Origin: Zoogloea sp.
GTDB taxonomy: Bacteria > Pseudomonadota > Gammaproteobacteria > Burkholderiales > Rhodocyclaceae
DNA length: 64,000 bases
Direction: 5' to 3'
Assembly (NCBI RefSeq): GCF_017302315.1
Contig: NZ_JAFLDT010000009.1
Location: forward strand, 1 to 64,000
Positions 51,667-60,612 of the stretch are shown in pieces. Within the stretch, counting starts at the first letter, position 1. Each line of letters opens with the position of its first letter. Below the pieces are notes generated by a model. That model made no database searches. It saw nothing but the letters and a program-made list of their open reading frames with translations, and was not told the DNA's origin. Made by a program: the position numbers and the translations under genes.

Positions 51667-53534
51667 CCCGCCTCCTGACCTTTTGCAGGGATACGGGCCC
51701 GTATCCGCGCTCCAGGTGGCCCCGGATCAATGCTGATGTCTCCGCCGTGACGGCGGGCTCTTTCATGAATGCCGGCAAGCCCAAGTCCGCCATGGTGCGA
51801 CTTCGAAAAGCCCTGCCCATCGTCACTCACCGTGAGAGTGACGAACCCCCGGCTTGCGCCCAGTACGATATTCACCCGATTGGCCCTGGCATGACGGGCC
51901 ACGTTGGTGAGCAACTCCTGAAGGATGCGAAACAGATCAACCCGCAGCACCTCTTCCAACTCGCTATCCAGACGAGCAAACCGGGTGACCACACGAATGC
52001 CGGTGGTACGAGACCATTCTCCGGAGTACCAGCGACAAGTCTCGATGAGGCCCAGGTCATCGAGCATCGGCGGACGCAAGCGCGTACAGATTTCCCGGGC
52101 AGTGTGGCTGGCCTCCAAGATGATCCGTCGCAAGTCGGTCAAGGCAGATGCACCGACGGCATCCACATGGGCGGACAGACCGTTGAGGCCGAATACTGCG
52201 GCGGTCAGTGCTGCACCCAGCTGATCATGGATATCGGCAGCGATGGCCTTGCGTTCTTGCTCACGGACCGACTCCGTGCCGGCGAGCAGCGCCTGCAGTT
52301 GCAGACGGGACTGGTCCAGCGCCTCATTGGCCTCCTTCAGGCTCGAAATATCCATGTTGACGCCAAAGATGCGCCGAGGCCGCCCCTGGGCGTCAAGCTC
52401 AGCCTTGCCATGGGCAAGCGCCCAACGCAGCGTTCCGTCAGGGCGTACAACCCGAAACTCGACGCAACAGCCTTGGCCCGCGCCCAAGACGCTTTCGATT
52501 GCCCGCATGACCCGAAACCTGTCTCCAGGGTGGATCGCCTCGCGGAATGTTTCAAGATCCAGCTTGCCCTGCCCCGGCTCCAGCCCGAACATGCGCCACA
52601 GGTTGTCTGACCAATGCACTTCATCGGTCACCAGATCCCATTCCCATGTTCCCAGGGGAGCAGCGCTCATGGCCAGGCGCATGTGTGCCTCGCTACGCAG
52701 CAATTCATCCGCCACCCGGCGCTGCTCGGTGATGTCGCGACCAACCGACTGGACCTCCACCAGGCGCCCGGCACAGTCAAAGGTCGCTCGATTGACGAAC
52801 TGCATCCAGCGCATCTCGCCTTTGGCCGAGCGGACACGATTCTCGATGGTCACCACCGGGTTATCAGGTGTCAGGCGAGCCAACTGAGCATTGATGACCG
52901 GCAGATCATCCGGATGAGCCACGGGATGCCACTGGCGACCAAGAAGTTCGTCCTCCGACTTACCGAAGAACCGGCAATACACTTCATTTACGAATAGGAA
53001 ACTGCCATCACCGGTAAAACGGCTGATCACCTCGGTCTGATCTTCGACCACAGCCCGAAAACGCTCCTCGCTGGCCCGCAGGGCAAGCTCGAGCAGATGC
53101 TGGCGCGTCACATCATGGTAGGCCACCAGAAGGCCTCCGGCCGACGTCGGGGTGGCTTCCAGGGCGAAGTGAATGTTCGGACTGACCAACTCGCAGTCAA
53201 AGACATGGCGGAAGATCGTCTCCCTGCCCCGGAGCACATCTGCCAGACCATCCGCCACCGCTGGAGAAAAACCCGGACTACCGTCGATGGAACGCGTCAG
53301 TGCCAGATAGTCACACCCAATGACACAGGCCTGCCGAAAAGGACTCCCCTCCGCCAAGAGGGAGGCGATACGACGAAAAGCCGCATTGACCACCACCACC
53401 CGGCCGGCACTGTCGAGAACGACGATGCCGGCCGGCAGCGCATCAAGAACGGTCAGCGAAGCATCCAAGGTGGAATCGGGCCAGCCATGATCAGCTACGC
53501 AGCACCGACTCCAGCGCCGCCAGGAACAGGACAA
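51663..53534 (-). CDS. PAS-domain sensor histidine kinase (NarX/DegS type)
   Basis: About 600-623 aa, cytosolic. Three PAS segments (about 25-130, 145-265 and 280-395, with PAC motifs such as MRWMQFVNRATFDCAG and LRWALAHGKAELDAQG) precede HisKA_3 (IAADIHDQLGAALTAAVFG) and HATPase_c (DDGQGFSKSHHGGLGLAGI). The start is uncertain: the frame opens at TTG 53534, overlapping the aminotransferase gene by 44 bp, and another TTG is at 53468. No ATG is available before the first PAS. The last codons overlap the response regulator start. Operon: aminotransferase, kinase, regulator. Confidence 0.85.
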   Translation of the reverse strand: MSCSWRRWSRCCVADHGWPDSTLDASLTVLDALPAGIVVLDSAGRVVVVNAAFRRIASLLAEGSPFRQACVIGCDYLALTRSIDGSPGFSPAVADGLADVLRGRETIFRHVFDCELVSPNIHFALEATPTSAGGLLVAYHDVTRQHLLELALRASEERFRAVVEDQTEVISRFTGDGSFLFVNEVYCRFFGKSEDELLGRQWHPVAHPDDLPVINAQLARLTPDNPVVTIENRVRSAKGEMRWMQFVNRATFDCAGRLVEVQSVGRDITEQRRVADELLRSEAHMRLAMSAAPLGTWEWDLVTDEVHWSDNLWRMFGLEPGQGKLDLETFREAIHPGDRFRVMRAIESVLGAGQGCCVEFRVVRPDGTLRWALAHGKAELDAQGRPRRIFGVNMDISSLKEANEALDQSRLQLQALLAGTESVREQERKAIAADIHDQLGAALTAAVFGLNGLSAHVDAVGASALTDLRRIILEASHTAREICTRLRPPMLDDLGLIETCRWYSGEWSRTTGIRVVTRFARLDSELEEVLRVDLFRILQELLTNVARHARANRVNIVLGASRGFVTLTVSDDGQGFSKSHHGGLGLAGIHERARRHGGDISIDPGPPGARIRARIPAKGQEAG

Positions 53535-54624
53535 TGTTGGCAGGACGACTGGAATGGCCCATCAGGCCGATACGCCATACGCGCCCGGCCAAGGCTCCCA
53601 GGCCGGCACCGATCTCGATGCCAAACTCGTTGAGCAGACGGCCGCGCACCGCTGCCTCGTCCACGCCCTCCGGCACCCATACCGTGTTGAGCTGGGGCAA
53701 ACGGGCATCCTCCCGAACCACGAACTTGAGGCCCATCCCTTCAAGTCCGGCGCGCAGACGCAGGTGGTTGTTGTGATGGCGGATCCAGGCGTTTTCAAGG
53801 CCTTCCTCTGCCAGCATGACCAGGGATTCATGCAGACCGAAAAGCGGATTGACAGGTGCAGTGTGATGGTAGGTGCGCTTGGCACCGCTCCAGTAGCCGA
53901 GCACCAGACCCAGATCCTGGAACCAACTGGGGCAGGGGGTCTTGCGGGCACGAATGCGTTCCACAGCCGCAGCGGAAAAACTCACTGGCGACAGCCCGGG
54001 TGTGCAGGACAGGCACTTCTGACTGCCCGAATAGGCCGCGTCGATCCCCCATTCGTCGAGCAGGACAGGCACACCACCGAGGGAGGTCACGCAGTCCATG
54101 ATGGTCAAGGCGCCGTAACGGCGCGCGATGGCGGCCAGGGTTGCCGCATCGGAGAGGGCGCCGGTGGATGTCTCCGCATGCACGAAGGCAAACAGGGCTG
54201 CGTCGGGATTGGCGGCAAAAGCCTCTTCCACCTTGGCGGGATCCACCGGGGCACCCCATGGATCTTCCACGATAACAGGCACCCCACCGCAACGACGCAC
54301 ATTCTCGGCCATGCGCTGACCAAACACCCCGTTGATGCACACCACCACCTTGTCACCGGGGCTGACCAGGTTCACAAAACAGGTTTCCATCCCTACCGAA
54401 CCCGGTGCCGAGACCGGGAAGGTCAGCTCGTTCTCCGTCTGGAAGGCATAGCGCAGCAGGCTCTTGAGCTCATCCATCATGCCGACGAAGGTCGGATCCA
54501 GGTGGCCTATGGTGGGACGAGCCATGGCGGCCAGCACCCGCGACGAAACATCGGACGGCCCGGGCCCCATCAGGGTGCGGGCGGGAGGCTGGAAGGACGT
54601 GATACGGGGCGAATCGATCTTCAT
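53491..54624 (-). CDS. PLP-dependent aminotransferase, class V (alanine/serine-glyoxylate type)
   Basis: 377 aa from ATG 54624, behind AGGAG. Class V PLP fold: LMGPGPSDVSSRVLAA, HAETSTGALSD, IMDCVTSLGG (PLP Asp) and the Schiff-base Lys in YSGSQKCLSCTPGLSP. Closest to alanine-glyoxylate or serine-glyoxylate aminotransferases, which act in photorespiration-like C2 metabolism, purine or serine pathways. Co-transcribed with a PAS kinase and NarL regulator downstream; whether they regulate it is unknown. Confidence 0.88.
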   Translation of the reverse strand: MKIDSPRITSFQPPARTLMGPGPSDVSSRVLAAMARPTIGHLDPTFVGMMDELKSLLRYAFQTENELTFPVSAPGSVGMETCFVNLVSPGDKVVVCINGVFGQRMAENVRRCGGVPVIVEDPWGAPVDPAKVEEAFAANPDAALFAFVHAETSTGALSDAATLAAIARRYGALTIMDCVTSLGGVPVLLDEWGIDAAYSGSQKCLSCTPGLSPVSFSAAAVERIRARKTPCPSWFQDLGLVLGYWSGAKRTYHHTAPVNPLFGLHESLVMLAEEGLENAWIRHHNNHLRLRAGLEGMGLKFVVREDARLPQLNTVWVPEGVDEAAVRGRLLNEFGIEIGAGLGALAGRVWRIGLMGHSSRPANIVLFLAALESVLRS

Positions 54625-54667
54625 GGTGTCTCCTGAGGTCATTCTCGTGTGCCAGCCTGGTAGCCCC

Positions 54668-55141
54668 TCACTGGGGCCGGCCGTTGGCAGCAATCAAACG
54701 GATGATGCGGACGGTGTCGAGATCGGACTCCCGATACGCCGCCTTCACATACTCGGATACCTGCACACCTTCACCCGCCTCCATACCGTCGGGCAGCGTG
54801 GTTTCGTAGGTGAAGCGCAGGTAGAGGTGTTCGGCGGCCGGCTGATCGAATCGGATCGTCAGGCGCCCGCCGGCATGTTCGGATGTTGCCAGGGATTCAA
54901 AACACACCCATTCCAGATAGCGGAAGGTGACCGTGTCACGCACGCTGGCCGGGCCGAAATGCAGCTCGCGCTCCACACGGTCGCCCTGACGCGACAGGAT
55001 CGTGCAGCGTTCGAGCCCCGGCAGGAACACCGTGGGCTCCTCCACCCGGTACATCAGCCCCTGCCACACCTGTTCGACGCTCAAGGGCGCGATCAGCGGA
55101 TTGAGGGGGTTGTTGATCTCGATGAGATGTTCGAAATACAA
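54668..55141 (-). CDS. DUF1857-like SRPBCC family protein
   Basis: 157 aa, predicted START/Bet v1-like fold with no signal peptide. The opening MYFEHLIEINNPLNPLIAPLSVEQVWQGL and LTIRFDQPAAEHLYLRFTYETTLP match DUF1857-type SRPBCC proteins, which hold hydrophobic ligands. Same strand as the aminotransferase, 43 bp upstream of it. Function unknown. Confidence 0.72.
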   Translation of the reverse strand: MYFEHLIEINNPLNPLIAPLSVEQVWQGLMYRVEEPTVFLPGLERCTILSRQGDRVERELHFGPASVRDTVTFRYLEWVCFESLATSEHAGGRLTIRFDQPAAEHLYLRFTYETTLPDGMEAGEGVQVSEYVKAAYRESDLDTVRIIRLIAANGRPQ

Positions 55142-55169
55142 GGGCGGCTCCCAAAGTGAGCCCCGCAGT

Positions 55170-56075
55170 CTAGCCTTTCTTGAAACGGGTCGTCAGCCAG
55201 ATGCCGGTCAGAATTAACGCAATTCCGAAAAAATGGTAGGCGCGGGGCGCTTCGCCCAGGAAGAGCATGGCCAGTATCGTGCTGAAGGCAGGCATCAGGT
55301 GAATGAACAGGCCTGCCCGGGAAGCACCGACCTCTCCCACTGCCCGGTTGTAGAACACGTAGCCGAGGAAGGCCGGGAAGATCCCGGTATAGGCGACGCC
55401 AAACAGGGCCGGGGTCGTGAGGTGGAGCTTTGCGCCGGAGGAAAGCTCCACCCAGACAAGTGGTGCCAGCACCACCAGGCCAATCATCGTCAGGGTCGCC
55501 AGCAGGGCCATGGGATGCAGACCGGCCGGCCGCCACTTGAGCCCAAGTGTGTAAAGGGCCCAGGACAGGACTGCCGCCAGCATCCACAGATCCCCTGCAT
55601 TGAGACTCAGTCCTGCCAGCACGACGGGATCTCCGCGACTGACGATGACCATCACACCAACGAAGGAAACCCCCACGCCAAAGGACTCCAACAGCCTGGC
55701 CTGATGCCCCAGGAACCAGGAAATCGCGATGATCGCGATCGGGATGAAGGAGTTGAGCAGTGCTGCGTTGGTTGCCGTGGTGTGCACCAACGCCACATAA
55801 GCCAGGGTGTTGTACGCCCCGACACCCAGCACCCCAAGCACCACCAGGACACCCCATTGCTTCCGGGTCATGCCACGAAGCGTCTTCAGGTGAGGCCAGG
55901 CAAAGGGGAGAGTCAGCAGCAGGGCCAGCGTCCAGCGGGCAAAGGCCAGGCTCATGGGAGGCACGGCTTCGCGCAAGCCACGACCAACGACCATGTTGCC
56001 CGACCAGAACAGGACGGTCAGCGTCAATAGCAGATAGGGGTGGGTGAGCGCACGAGGCAGGCGAGGTACTGACAT
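55170..56075 (-). CDS. DMT-family (EamA) transporter
   Basis: 301 aa from ATG 56075; the frame reaches 56144 but that part lacks a start context. Ten TM segments in two EamA units: LLLTLTVLFWSGNMVVGRGL at the start of the first, VAYTGIFPAFLGYVFYNRAV and ILAMLFLGEAPRAYHFFGIAL in the second. Probable metabolite or drug exporter. Its promoter lies beside the candidate replication origin, and transcription runs leftward away from it. Confidence 0.87.
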   Translation of the reverse strand: MSVPRLPRALTHPYLLLTLTVLFWSGNMVVGRGLREAVPPMSLAFARWTLALLLTLPFAWPHLKTLRGMTRKQWGVLVVLGVLGVGAYNTLAYVALVHTTATNAALLNSFIPIAIIAISWFLGHQARLLESFGVGVSFVGVMVIVSRGDPVVLAGLSLNAGDLWMLAAVLSWALYTLGLKWRPAGLHPMALLATLTMIGLVVLAPLVWVELSSGAKLHLTTPALFGVAYTGIFPAFLGYVFYNRAVGEVGASRAGLFIHLMPAFSTILAMLFLGEAPRAYHFFGIALILTGIWLTTRFKKG

Positions 56076-56781
56076 GGAGGACTGCCTTGGGCAGGACGGC
56101 CCCGGATTATGGGCGAACCCCTGCACGTCTGCGCTTGGGATCAACCCCTATGTTCTGTCCTTACGGTTGTCCCCGGATGTCGAACACGCTGTCAGGCTTT
56201 GTTCTTATGTTTTTCTTTATATATATAAGTTCATGTTAACTATGCACGGCTGTTTTCTGTGGATAATCTAAATATACATATATAAATCAATTGTTTATTT
56301 AATGTAAAAAGCTCTGGAGAAATGGGGGGACTGGTCGGGGATGGTTTGGGGACGGTTCTGACCCGGGTAGGGAAACCCGGACTTGTCCACATTTCTTCCG
56401 GGGTCTTCTCCCTTGAGTTGTTCACAAGACATGTCGCCCGGGTCTCTGTGGGGGAGTCCACAAGACCATCAGCAACGAGGTGATCCAGTCACCGGGTTGT
56501 CAGGATTTCGTGAGCCGTTTTTGTCCGATACGGGTGTTTCTGCGGTCTTGGTGTTTTGTTTATTGTTTTTGTATACATATAAATACTGTTAACCATATAG
56601 CTAAGCGTCTTTCTGTGGATAAGCTAATTTAAGCCTTGTTTTTCAAATGGATGGGTTGTTGGTAAGGCTGTAGGTCCAGGGGTGGCATCAATGTGGGGCG
56701 ATTGTTGAGCAAATTTGTCCTCGCTCCGATGAGGTGTCTTGTGCACAATTTGTGCGACCTTTCCAACCGGGTTTATCCCCA
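56076..56781. other. Candidate chromosomal replication origin (oriC)
   Basis: An AT-rich interval of about 650 bp, most of it gene-free (its last 48 bp overlap the uncertain 5' end of earP), between diverging genes. DnaA-box-like sites: TGTGGATAA (56258-56266 and 56614-56622, reverse orientation), TTGTCCACA (56393-56401), TTGTTCACA (56418-56426), TTGTGCACA (56739-56747) and TTATCCCCA (56773-56781), with another in the earP coding region (56856-56864). Two AT-rich modules (56207-56315 and 56555-56605) each contain GTTAAC 23-26 bp before a TGTGGATAA box. Strand composition flips here. No dnaA, dnaN, gyrB start or rpmH is in the window. A plasmid-type or secondary origin is the alternative. Confidence 0.65.
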
Positions 56782-57951
56782 ACCGTGCCCAGTACGCCAC
56801 CGTCAGCTCTCTCTCCCCTTTCTCCTGCCTGTTGCTGGGATGTGTTCTGCCCTGTTGTGGACAACTTCGGCGATATCGGCGTGTGTTGGCGTCTTGCGCG
56901 TCAGTTGGCTGTGGAACATGGGCTTGCTGTGCGTCTCTGGGTGGATGACCTGAAGAGTGCCAGCCATCTGATTCCTTCCCTGGACCCGCAGCAGAGGTCC
57001 CAGGTGTTGATGGGGGTCGAGGTTCGCCATTGGGTCGAGCCCCTCGGTGATGTGGTGCCGGGAAAGGTGGTGATCGGGGCATTTGCTGCGACGCTGCCGG
57101 AGTCCTTTCTGACTGCGATGGCCCGTTGTGTGCCTCGCCCCTGCTGGATCAATCTGGAGTACCTGAGCGCGGAGGACTGGGTGGCGGGCTGCCATGGCCT
57201 GCCGTCGCCCCATCCACGTCTGCCATTGACCCAGCACTTCTTCTTTCCTGGCCTGGATAGGACCACCGGTGGTCTGTTGCGCGAGGCTGACTACTCGGCA
57301 CGCCGCCGCGGATTTTCCGAGAGCACCTTCCGCAAGTCTTTCGACCTTCCCATGCGTGCGCCTGGGGAGTGTGTGGTTTCCCTGTTCACCTATGAAAACC
57401 CGGCCATTGGCGAACTCATGACGGCCTGGAGTCAAGGAAAGCGGCAGGTGCTGTGCCTGGTGCCTGAAGGGCGGGTACTTCCCGGGGTGGCAGCCTGGTT
57501 TGGTGTGATCGGTCTGCAGCCGGGAGATCGTCTCAGGAAAGGTCATCTGGTTGTGAAGGTCCTGCCCTTTGTCGATCAGTCCCGCTACGACGAACTGCTA
57601 TGGGCCTGCGACTTGAACTTCGTGCGCGGAGAAGACTCCTTCGTGCGCGCCCAGTGGGCGGAAGCACCGTTTGTGTGGCACATCTATCCTCAGCAGGACG
57701 ATGCGCACCTGGAAAAACTGAATGCCTTCATGACGCGCTATCTGGCAGGGGTAGCGCCATCGGTCGCCCACGCCGTCGAGGATTTCTGGCGAGCCTGGAA
57801 CGATGGTCAGGAAGTGGGTACTCGCTGGAGCGCCCTTGAGGCTGTCTTGCCGGAACTGGGAAGCCATGCTCGGGCATGGTCGATGAAAATGCAGGCCTGT
57901 GGTGACCTTGCCGGTAATCTGGTGCGATTCTGTAAAGTTGAGATAGAATAA
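56734..57951 (+). CDS. earP: EF-P arginine rhamnosyltransferase EarP
   Basis: About 377-405 aa glycosyltransferase that adds rhamnose to Arg32 of EF-P. Key motifs: [18 protein letters not shown] (N-terminal, catalytic Asp region), [16 protein letters not shown] and the nucleotide-sugar motif [24 protein letters not shown]. efp follows 58 bp downstream and carries the matching Arg32. The start is unsettled: GTG 56734, 56752 or 56785 are in frame, and no ATG precedes the conserved [11 protein letters not shown]. The upstream 30 residues are Ser/Pro/Leu-rich and not conserved in the family, so 56785 or later is likely. The gene begins inside the origin candidate. Confidence 0.93.
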   Translation: MSCAQFVRPFQPGLSPTVPSTPPSALSPLSPACCWDVFCPVVDNFGDIGVCWRLARQLAVEHGLAVRLWVDDLKSASHLIPSLDPQQRSQVLMGVEVRHWVEPLGDVVPGKVVIGAFAATLPESFLTAMARCVPRPCWINLEYLSAEDWVAGCHGLPSPHPRLPLTQHFFFPGLDRTTGGLLREADYSARRRGFSESTFRKSFDLPMRAPGECVVSLFTYENPAIGELMTAWSQGKRQVLCLVPEGRVLPGVAAWFGVIGLQPGDRLRKGHLVVKVLPFVDQSRYDELLWACDLNFVRGEDSFVRAQWAEAPFVWHIYPQQDDAHLEKLNAFMTRYLAGVAPSVAHAVEDFWRAWNDGQEVGTRWSALEAVLPELGSHARAWSMKMQACGDLAGNLVRFCKVEIE

Positions 57952-58009
57952 TAAGTTACCTATTCACCGTGGCCCATGCCGCGTAATCAACAGCTCAGCA
58001 GGAATAAGC

Positions 58010-58570
58010 ATGAAAACCGCAATGGAACTCCGCTCCGGCAACGTGATCATGGTGGGCTCCGACCCCCTGGTGGTTCAGAAAGCCGAGTACAACAAGTCCG
58101 GTCGCAACGCCGCTGTCGTCAAGATGAAGCTCAAGAACCTGCTGACCGGCGCGCCGTCGGAGTCGGTTTACAAGGCGGATGACAAGTTCGAGATCGTGGT
58201 GCTTGATCGCAAGGAAGTGACCTACTCGTACTTCGCCGACCCGATGTATGTGTTCATGGATGCCGACTACGAACAGTACGAAGTCGAAGCCGAGAACATG
58301 ACCGACGCGCTCAAGTACCTGATCGACGGCATGCCCTGTGAAGTGGTTTTCTACAACGGCAAGGCCATTTCCGTGGATCTGCCCACCACCGTTGTGCGCG
58401 AAGTTGAATACACCGAGCCCGCCGTCAAGGGGGATACTTCCGGGAAGGTACTGAAGCCTGCCCGCATCGCGCCGAGCGGTTTTGAACTGTCCGTTCCGGC
58501 CTTTGTTGAAATCGGTGACAAGATCGAGATCGACACTCGTACCGACGAGTACCGCAACCGGGTGAAGTAA
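58010..58570 (+). CDS. efp: Elongation factor P (Arg32 type)
   Basis: 186 aa, three EF-P domains. The loop that enters the ribosome peptidyl-transferase centre is [12 protein letters not shown], with Arg at position 32, the residue rhamnosylated by EarP. EF-P rescues ribosomes stalled at polyproline. The gene ends [10 protein letters not shown]; the length is usual. Upstream earP and the Arg together show the EarP branch of the pathway, not EpmA/EpmB. Confidence 0.97.
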   Translation: MKTAMELRSGNVIMVGSDPLVVQKAEYNKSGRNAAVVKMKLKNLLTGAPSESVYKADDKFEIVVLDRKEVTYSYFADPMYVFMDADYEQYEVEAENMTDALKYLIDGMPCEVVFYNGKAISVDLPTTVVREVEYTEPAVKGDTSGKVLKPARIAPSGFELSVPAFVEIGDKIEIDTRTDEYRNRVK

Positions 58571-58585
58571 TTCTTGGGTTGGTCT

Positions 58586-58615
58586 GGAAGCAGGGTTCTC
58601 CTCAACCCTGCTTCC
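58586..58615 (+). terminator. Hairpin terminator after efp
   Basis: GGAAGCAGGGTT (58586-58597) and AACCCTGCTTCC (58604-58615) make a perfect 12-bp stem with a 6-nt loop, 15 bp after the efp stop. The following sequence is only mildly T-rich. Confidence 0.6.
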
Positions 58616-58738
58616 TTCCCGGCACGGGTCATCCTTTTGTTTTACTGCTGCGTTAGTCTCTCGCGTATCTGTACAAGCTGACGGAATTTGGTCCCAAGTT
58701 TTCCCTTTCTTGAAAACCACCCATCTGGAGAATCATCC

Positions 58739-59131
58739 ATGAATACCCGTTCCCTCGCCCTTGCCGCCCTCATCGCCCTTGGCCTCGCTGCCTGTTCCAA
58801 GAAGGAAGAAGCACCTGCTCCTGCGCCCGCTCCGGTCGTTGATGCAGCCAAGGAAGCGGCCATGAAGGCCGAAGAAGCTGCGAAGCAAGCTGCTGAAGCC
58901 ACCAAGGAAGCTGCCGGCGCAGCGAAGGAAGCGGGCAAGGGTGCTGTTGAAGCGACCAAGGAAGCCGGTAAGGAAGCTGTAGAAGCGACCAAGGATGCCG
59001 CCAAGGATGCTGTTTCCGCCGCGAAGGAAGCTGCTGGTGCTGCCAAGGAAGCGGGTAAGGAAGCAGTTGCCGCGACTGCGGATGCTGCCAAGGAAGCTGC
59101 TGACAAGGCCAAGGCTGCAGTCGGCAAGTAA
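58739..59131 (+). CDS. Ala/Lys/Glu-rich repeat lipoprotein
   Basis: 130 aa. A lipoprotein signal peptide ends in lipobox LAAC (Cys19), followed by a Pro-Ala linker and about 90 residues of 11-residue-like repeats such as AAKEAGK, EATKEAG and AAKEAADKAK. These make an uninterrupted amphipathic helix, like LEA-type or Lpp-like lipoproteins. The ATG 58739 follows GGAG; a longer frame to 58688 lacks support. Probably a periplasmic spacer or stress protein; no named family. A strong terminator follows. Confidence 0.8.
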   Translation: MNTRSLALAALIALGLAACSKKEEAPAPAPAPVVDAAKEAAMKAEEAAKQAAEATKEAAGAAKEAGKGAVEATKEAGKEAVEATKDAAKDAVSAAKEAAGAAKEAGKEAVAATADAAKEAADKAKAAVGK

Positions 59132-59153
59132 GCGCCAGTCAGCCAGCACGCTT

Positions 59154-59178
59154 AACCGGGCCTTGTGCCCGGTTTTTT
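59154..59178 (+). terminator. Rho-independent terminator
   Basis: AACCGGGC (59154-59161) pairs with GCCCGGTT (59167-59174) around a 5-nt loop and runs into a T6 tract. It ends the transcript of the Ala-rich lipoprotein. Confidence 0.85.
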
Positions 59179-59226
59179 CGTTTTGCTGCGCGAGGGCCTC
59201 TTTTTTCATTCCGTTCCATTTCTGTC

Positions 59227-59772
59227 ATGGCCCTCAAATCCACTATCTTCCGCGCTTCCCTCGCCGTCTCAGACCTGGATAGAGCTTACTTTGCCGAGCA
59301 CAACCTGACCCTGGCGCGCCATCCGTCCGAGACCGATGAGCGCATGATGATCCGGGTGCTTGCCTTTGCCTTGAATGCGGATGAGCGGCTTGATTTCGGG
59401 CGTGGCATCTCCACCGAGGACGAACCGGCCTTGTGGCGCAAGGACGATACGGGTCGTATCCTGCAGTGGATCGAGGTTGGTCTGCCCGATGAACGCTTGT
59501 TGCGCCGGGCTGCCGGTCGGGCCGACGAGGTGATCGTGCTGACCTACGGTGGCCGCGTGGTGGATATCTGGTGGCAGAAGGATGCCGCCACTCTCGGCAA
59601 GCTGACGAACCTTCGGGTGCTTGCCATTGCCCAGGAAGATTCGAAGGCGCTTGCAGCACTGGCAGCGCGTTTCATGGACCTGACCTGCACCATTCAGGAT
59701 GGGCAGATCTGGTTTTCCGCTGGTGAAACGACCCTCAGCCTGAGCTTGCGGGCCATCCATCCAGCCCCGTGA
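59227..59772 (+). CDS. yaeQ: YaeQ family protein
   Basis: 181 aa, full-length YaeQ. The N-terminus MALKSTIFRASLAVSDLDRAYF and the motifs HPSETDERMMIRVLAFA, GISTEDEPALW and WIEVGLPDERLL are diagnostic. YaeQ folds like a PD-(D/E)xK nuclease; the role is uncertain, with links to RfaH or transcription elongation reported. Cytosolic. Confidence 0.93.
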   Translation: MALKSTIFRASLAVSDLDRAYFAEHNLTLARHPSETDERMMIRVLAFALNADERLDFGRGISTEDEPALWRKDDTGRILQWIEVGLPDERLLRRAAGRADEVIVLTYGGRVVDIWWQKDAATLGKLTNLRVLAIAQEDSKALAALAARFMDLTCTIQDGQIWFSAGETTLSLSLRAIHPAP

Positions 59773-59881
59773 TCGCACGTTACAGTAAAGAATGACAAAA
59801 GCCTTGTGGAGTGGCGAATAATGCGTGGTCCGGCCCTGGATCCCAAGGTCGGAAAATCGAATCCGACAGAGGAGATTCCCC

Positions 59882-60598
59882 ATGCAACTGCCCCCGCATT
59901 TCGTTTCCCCGGAGGGCGTCAGCCGACGCCACTTTCTCGGTGCATCACTGGGTATCCTGACCGCCACCGCCCTGGGTGGTCTGGCCCGGCCAGTCCAGGC
60001 GGCCAGCCCGATCCTGCTTCCTGCCCTGCCCTGGGCCGACACGGCGCTGGCGCCGGTGATCTCGGCCAATACCATCGGCTTCCATTACGGCAAGCACCAC
60101 AAGGGCTATGTGGATAACCTGAACCGGCTGCTCGCCGGTTCGGATCTGGCCGATCTGCCCCTCGAGAAGATTGTTGCGGCCACGGCTGGCAAGGCCGACA
60201 AGACCGCCATCTTCAACAATGCTGCGCAGATCTGGAACCATACCTTCTACTGGAACAGCCTGCGGCCGAATGGGGGTGGTGAACCGCCGGCGGCGCTGAA
60301 GAAACGGATCGAAGCCTCCTTCGGGAGTGTGGATGCCCTGAAGAAGGAGCTGGCAACTGCCGCGACGTCCCAGTTCGGTAGCGGCTGGGCCTGGCTTGTT
60401 GCCGACGGCGACAAGCTCAAGGTGATCAAAACCGCCAATGCCGATCTGCCCCAGACGGCCGGCCTCAAGCCGTTGCTGACCATTGATGTGTGGGAGCACG
60501 CCTACTATCTGGACTACCAGAACCGGCGTGCCGACTACGTCAATGCACTGATCGACAAGCTCATCAACTGGGAGTTTGCCCTGCAAAACCTGGGCTGA
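59882..60598 (+). CDS. sodB: Tat-exported Fe/Mn superoxide dismutase
   Basis: 238 aa from ATG 59882 (AGGAG upstream). The N-terminus carries a twin-arginine signal [20 protein letters not shown] and cleavage near VQAAS. The mature enzyme is an Fe/Mn-type SOD: metal ligands in [26 protein letters not shown] and [13 protein letters not shown]. It converts superoxide to peroxide; the Tat signal places it in the periplasm, loaded with metal in the cytosol. Longer frame to 59825 has no ribosome site. Most bacterial Fe-SODs are cytosolic, so the export signal is notable. Confidence 0.9.
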   Translation: MQLPPHFVSPEGVSRRHFLGASLGILTATALGGLARPVQAASPILLPALPWADTALAPVISANTIGFHYGKHHKGYVDNLNRLLAGSDLADLPLEKIVAATAGKADKTAIFNNAAQIWNHTFYWNSLRPNGGGEPPAALKKRIEASFGSVDALKKELATAATSQFGSGWAWLVADGDKLKVIKTANADLPQTAGLKPLLTIDVWEHAYYLDYQNRRADYVNALIDKLINWEFALQNLG

Positions 60599-60612
60599 GT
60601 TTGCTGGGCCTG

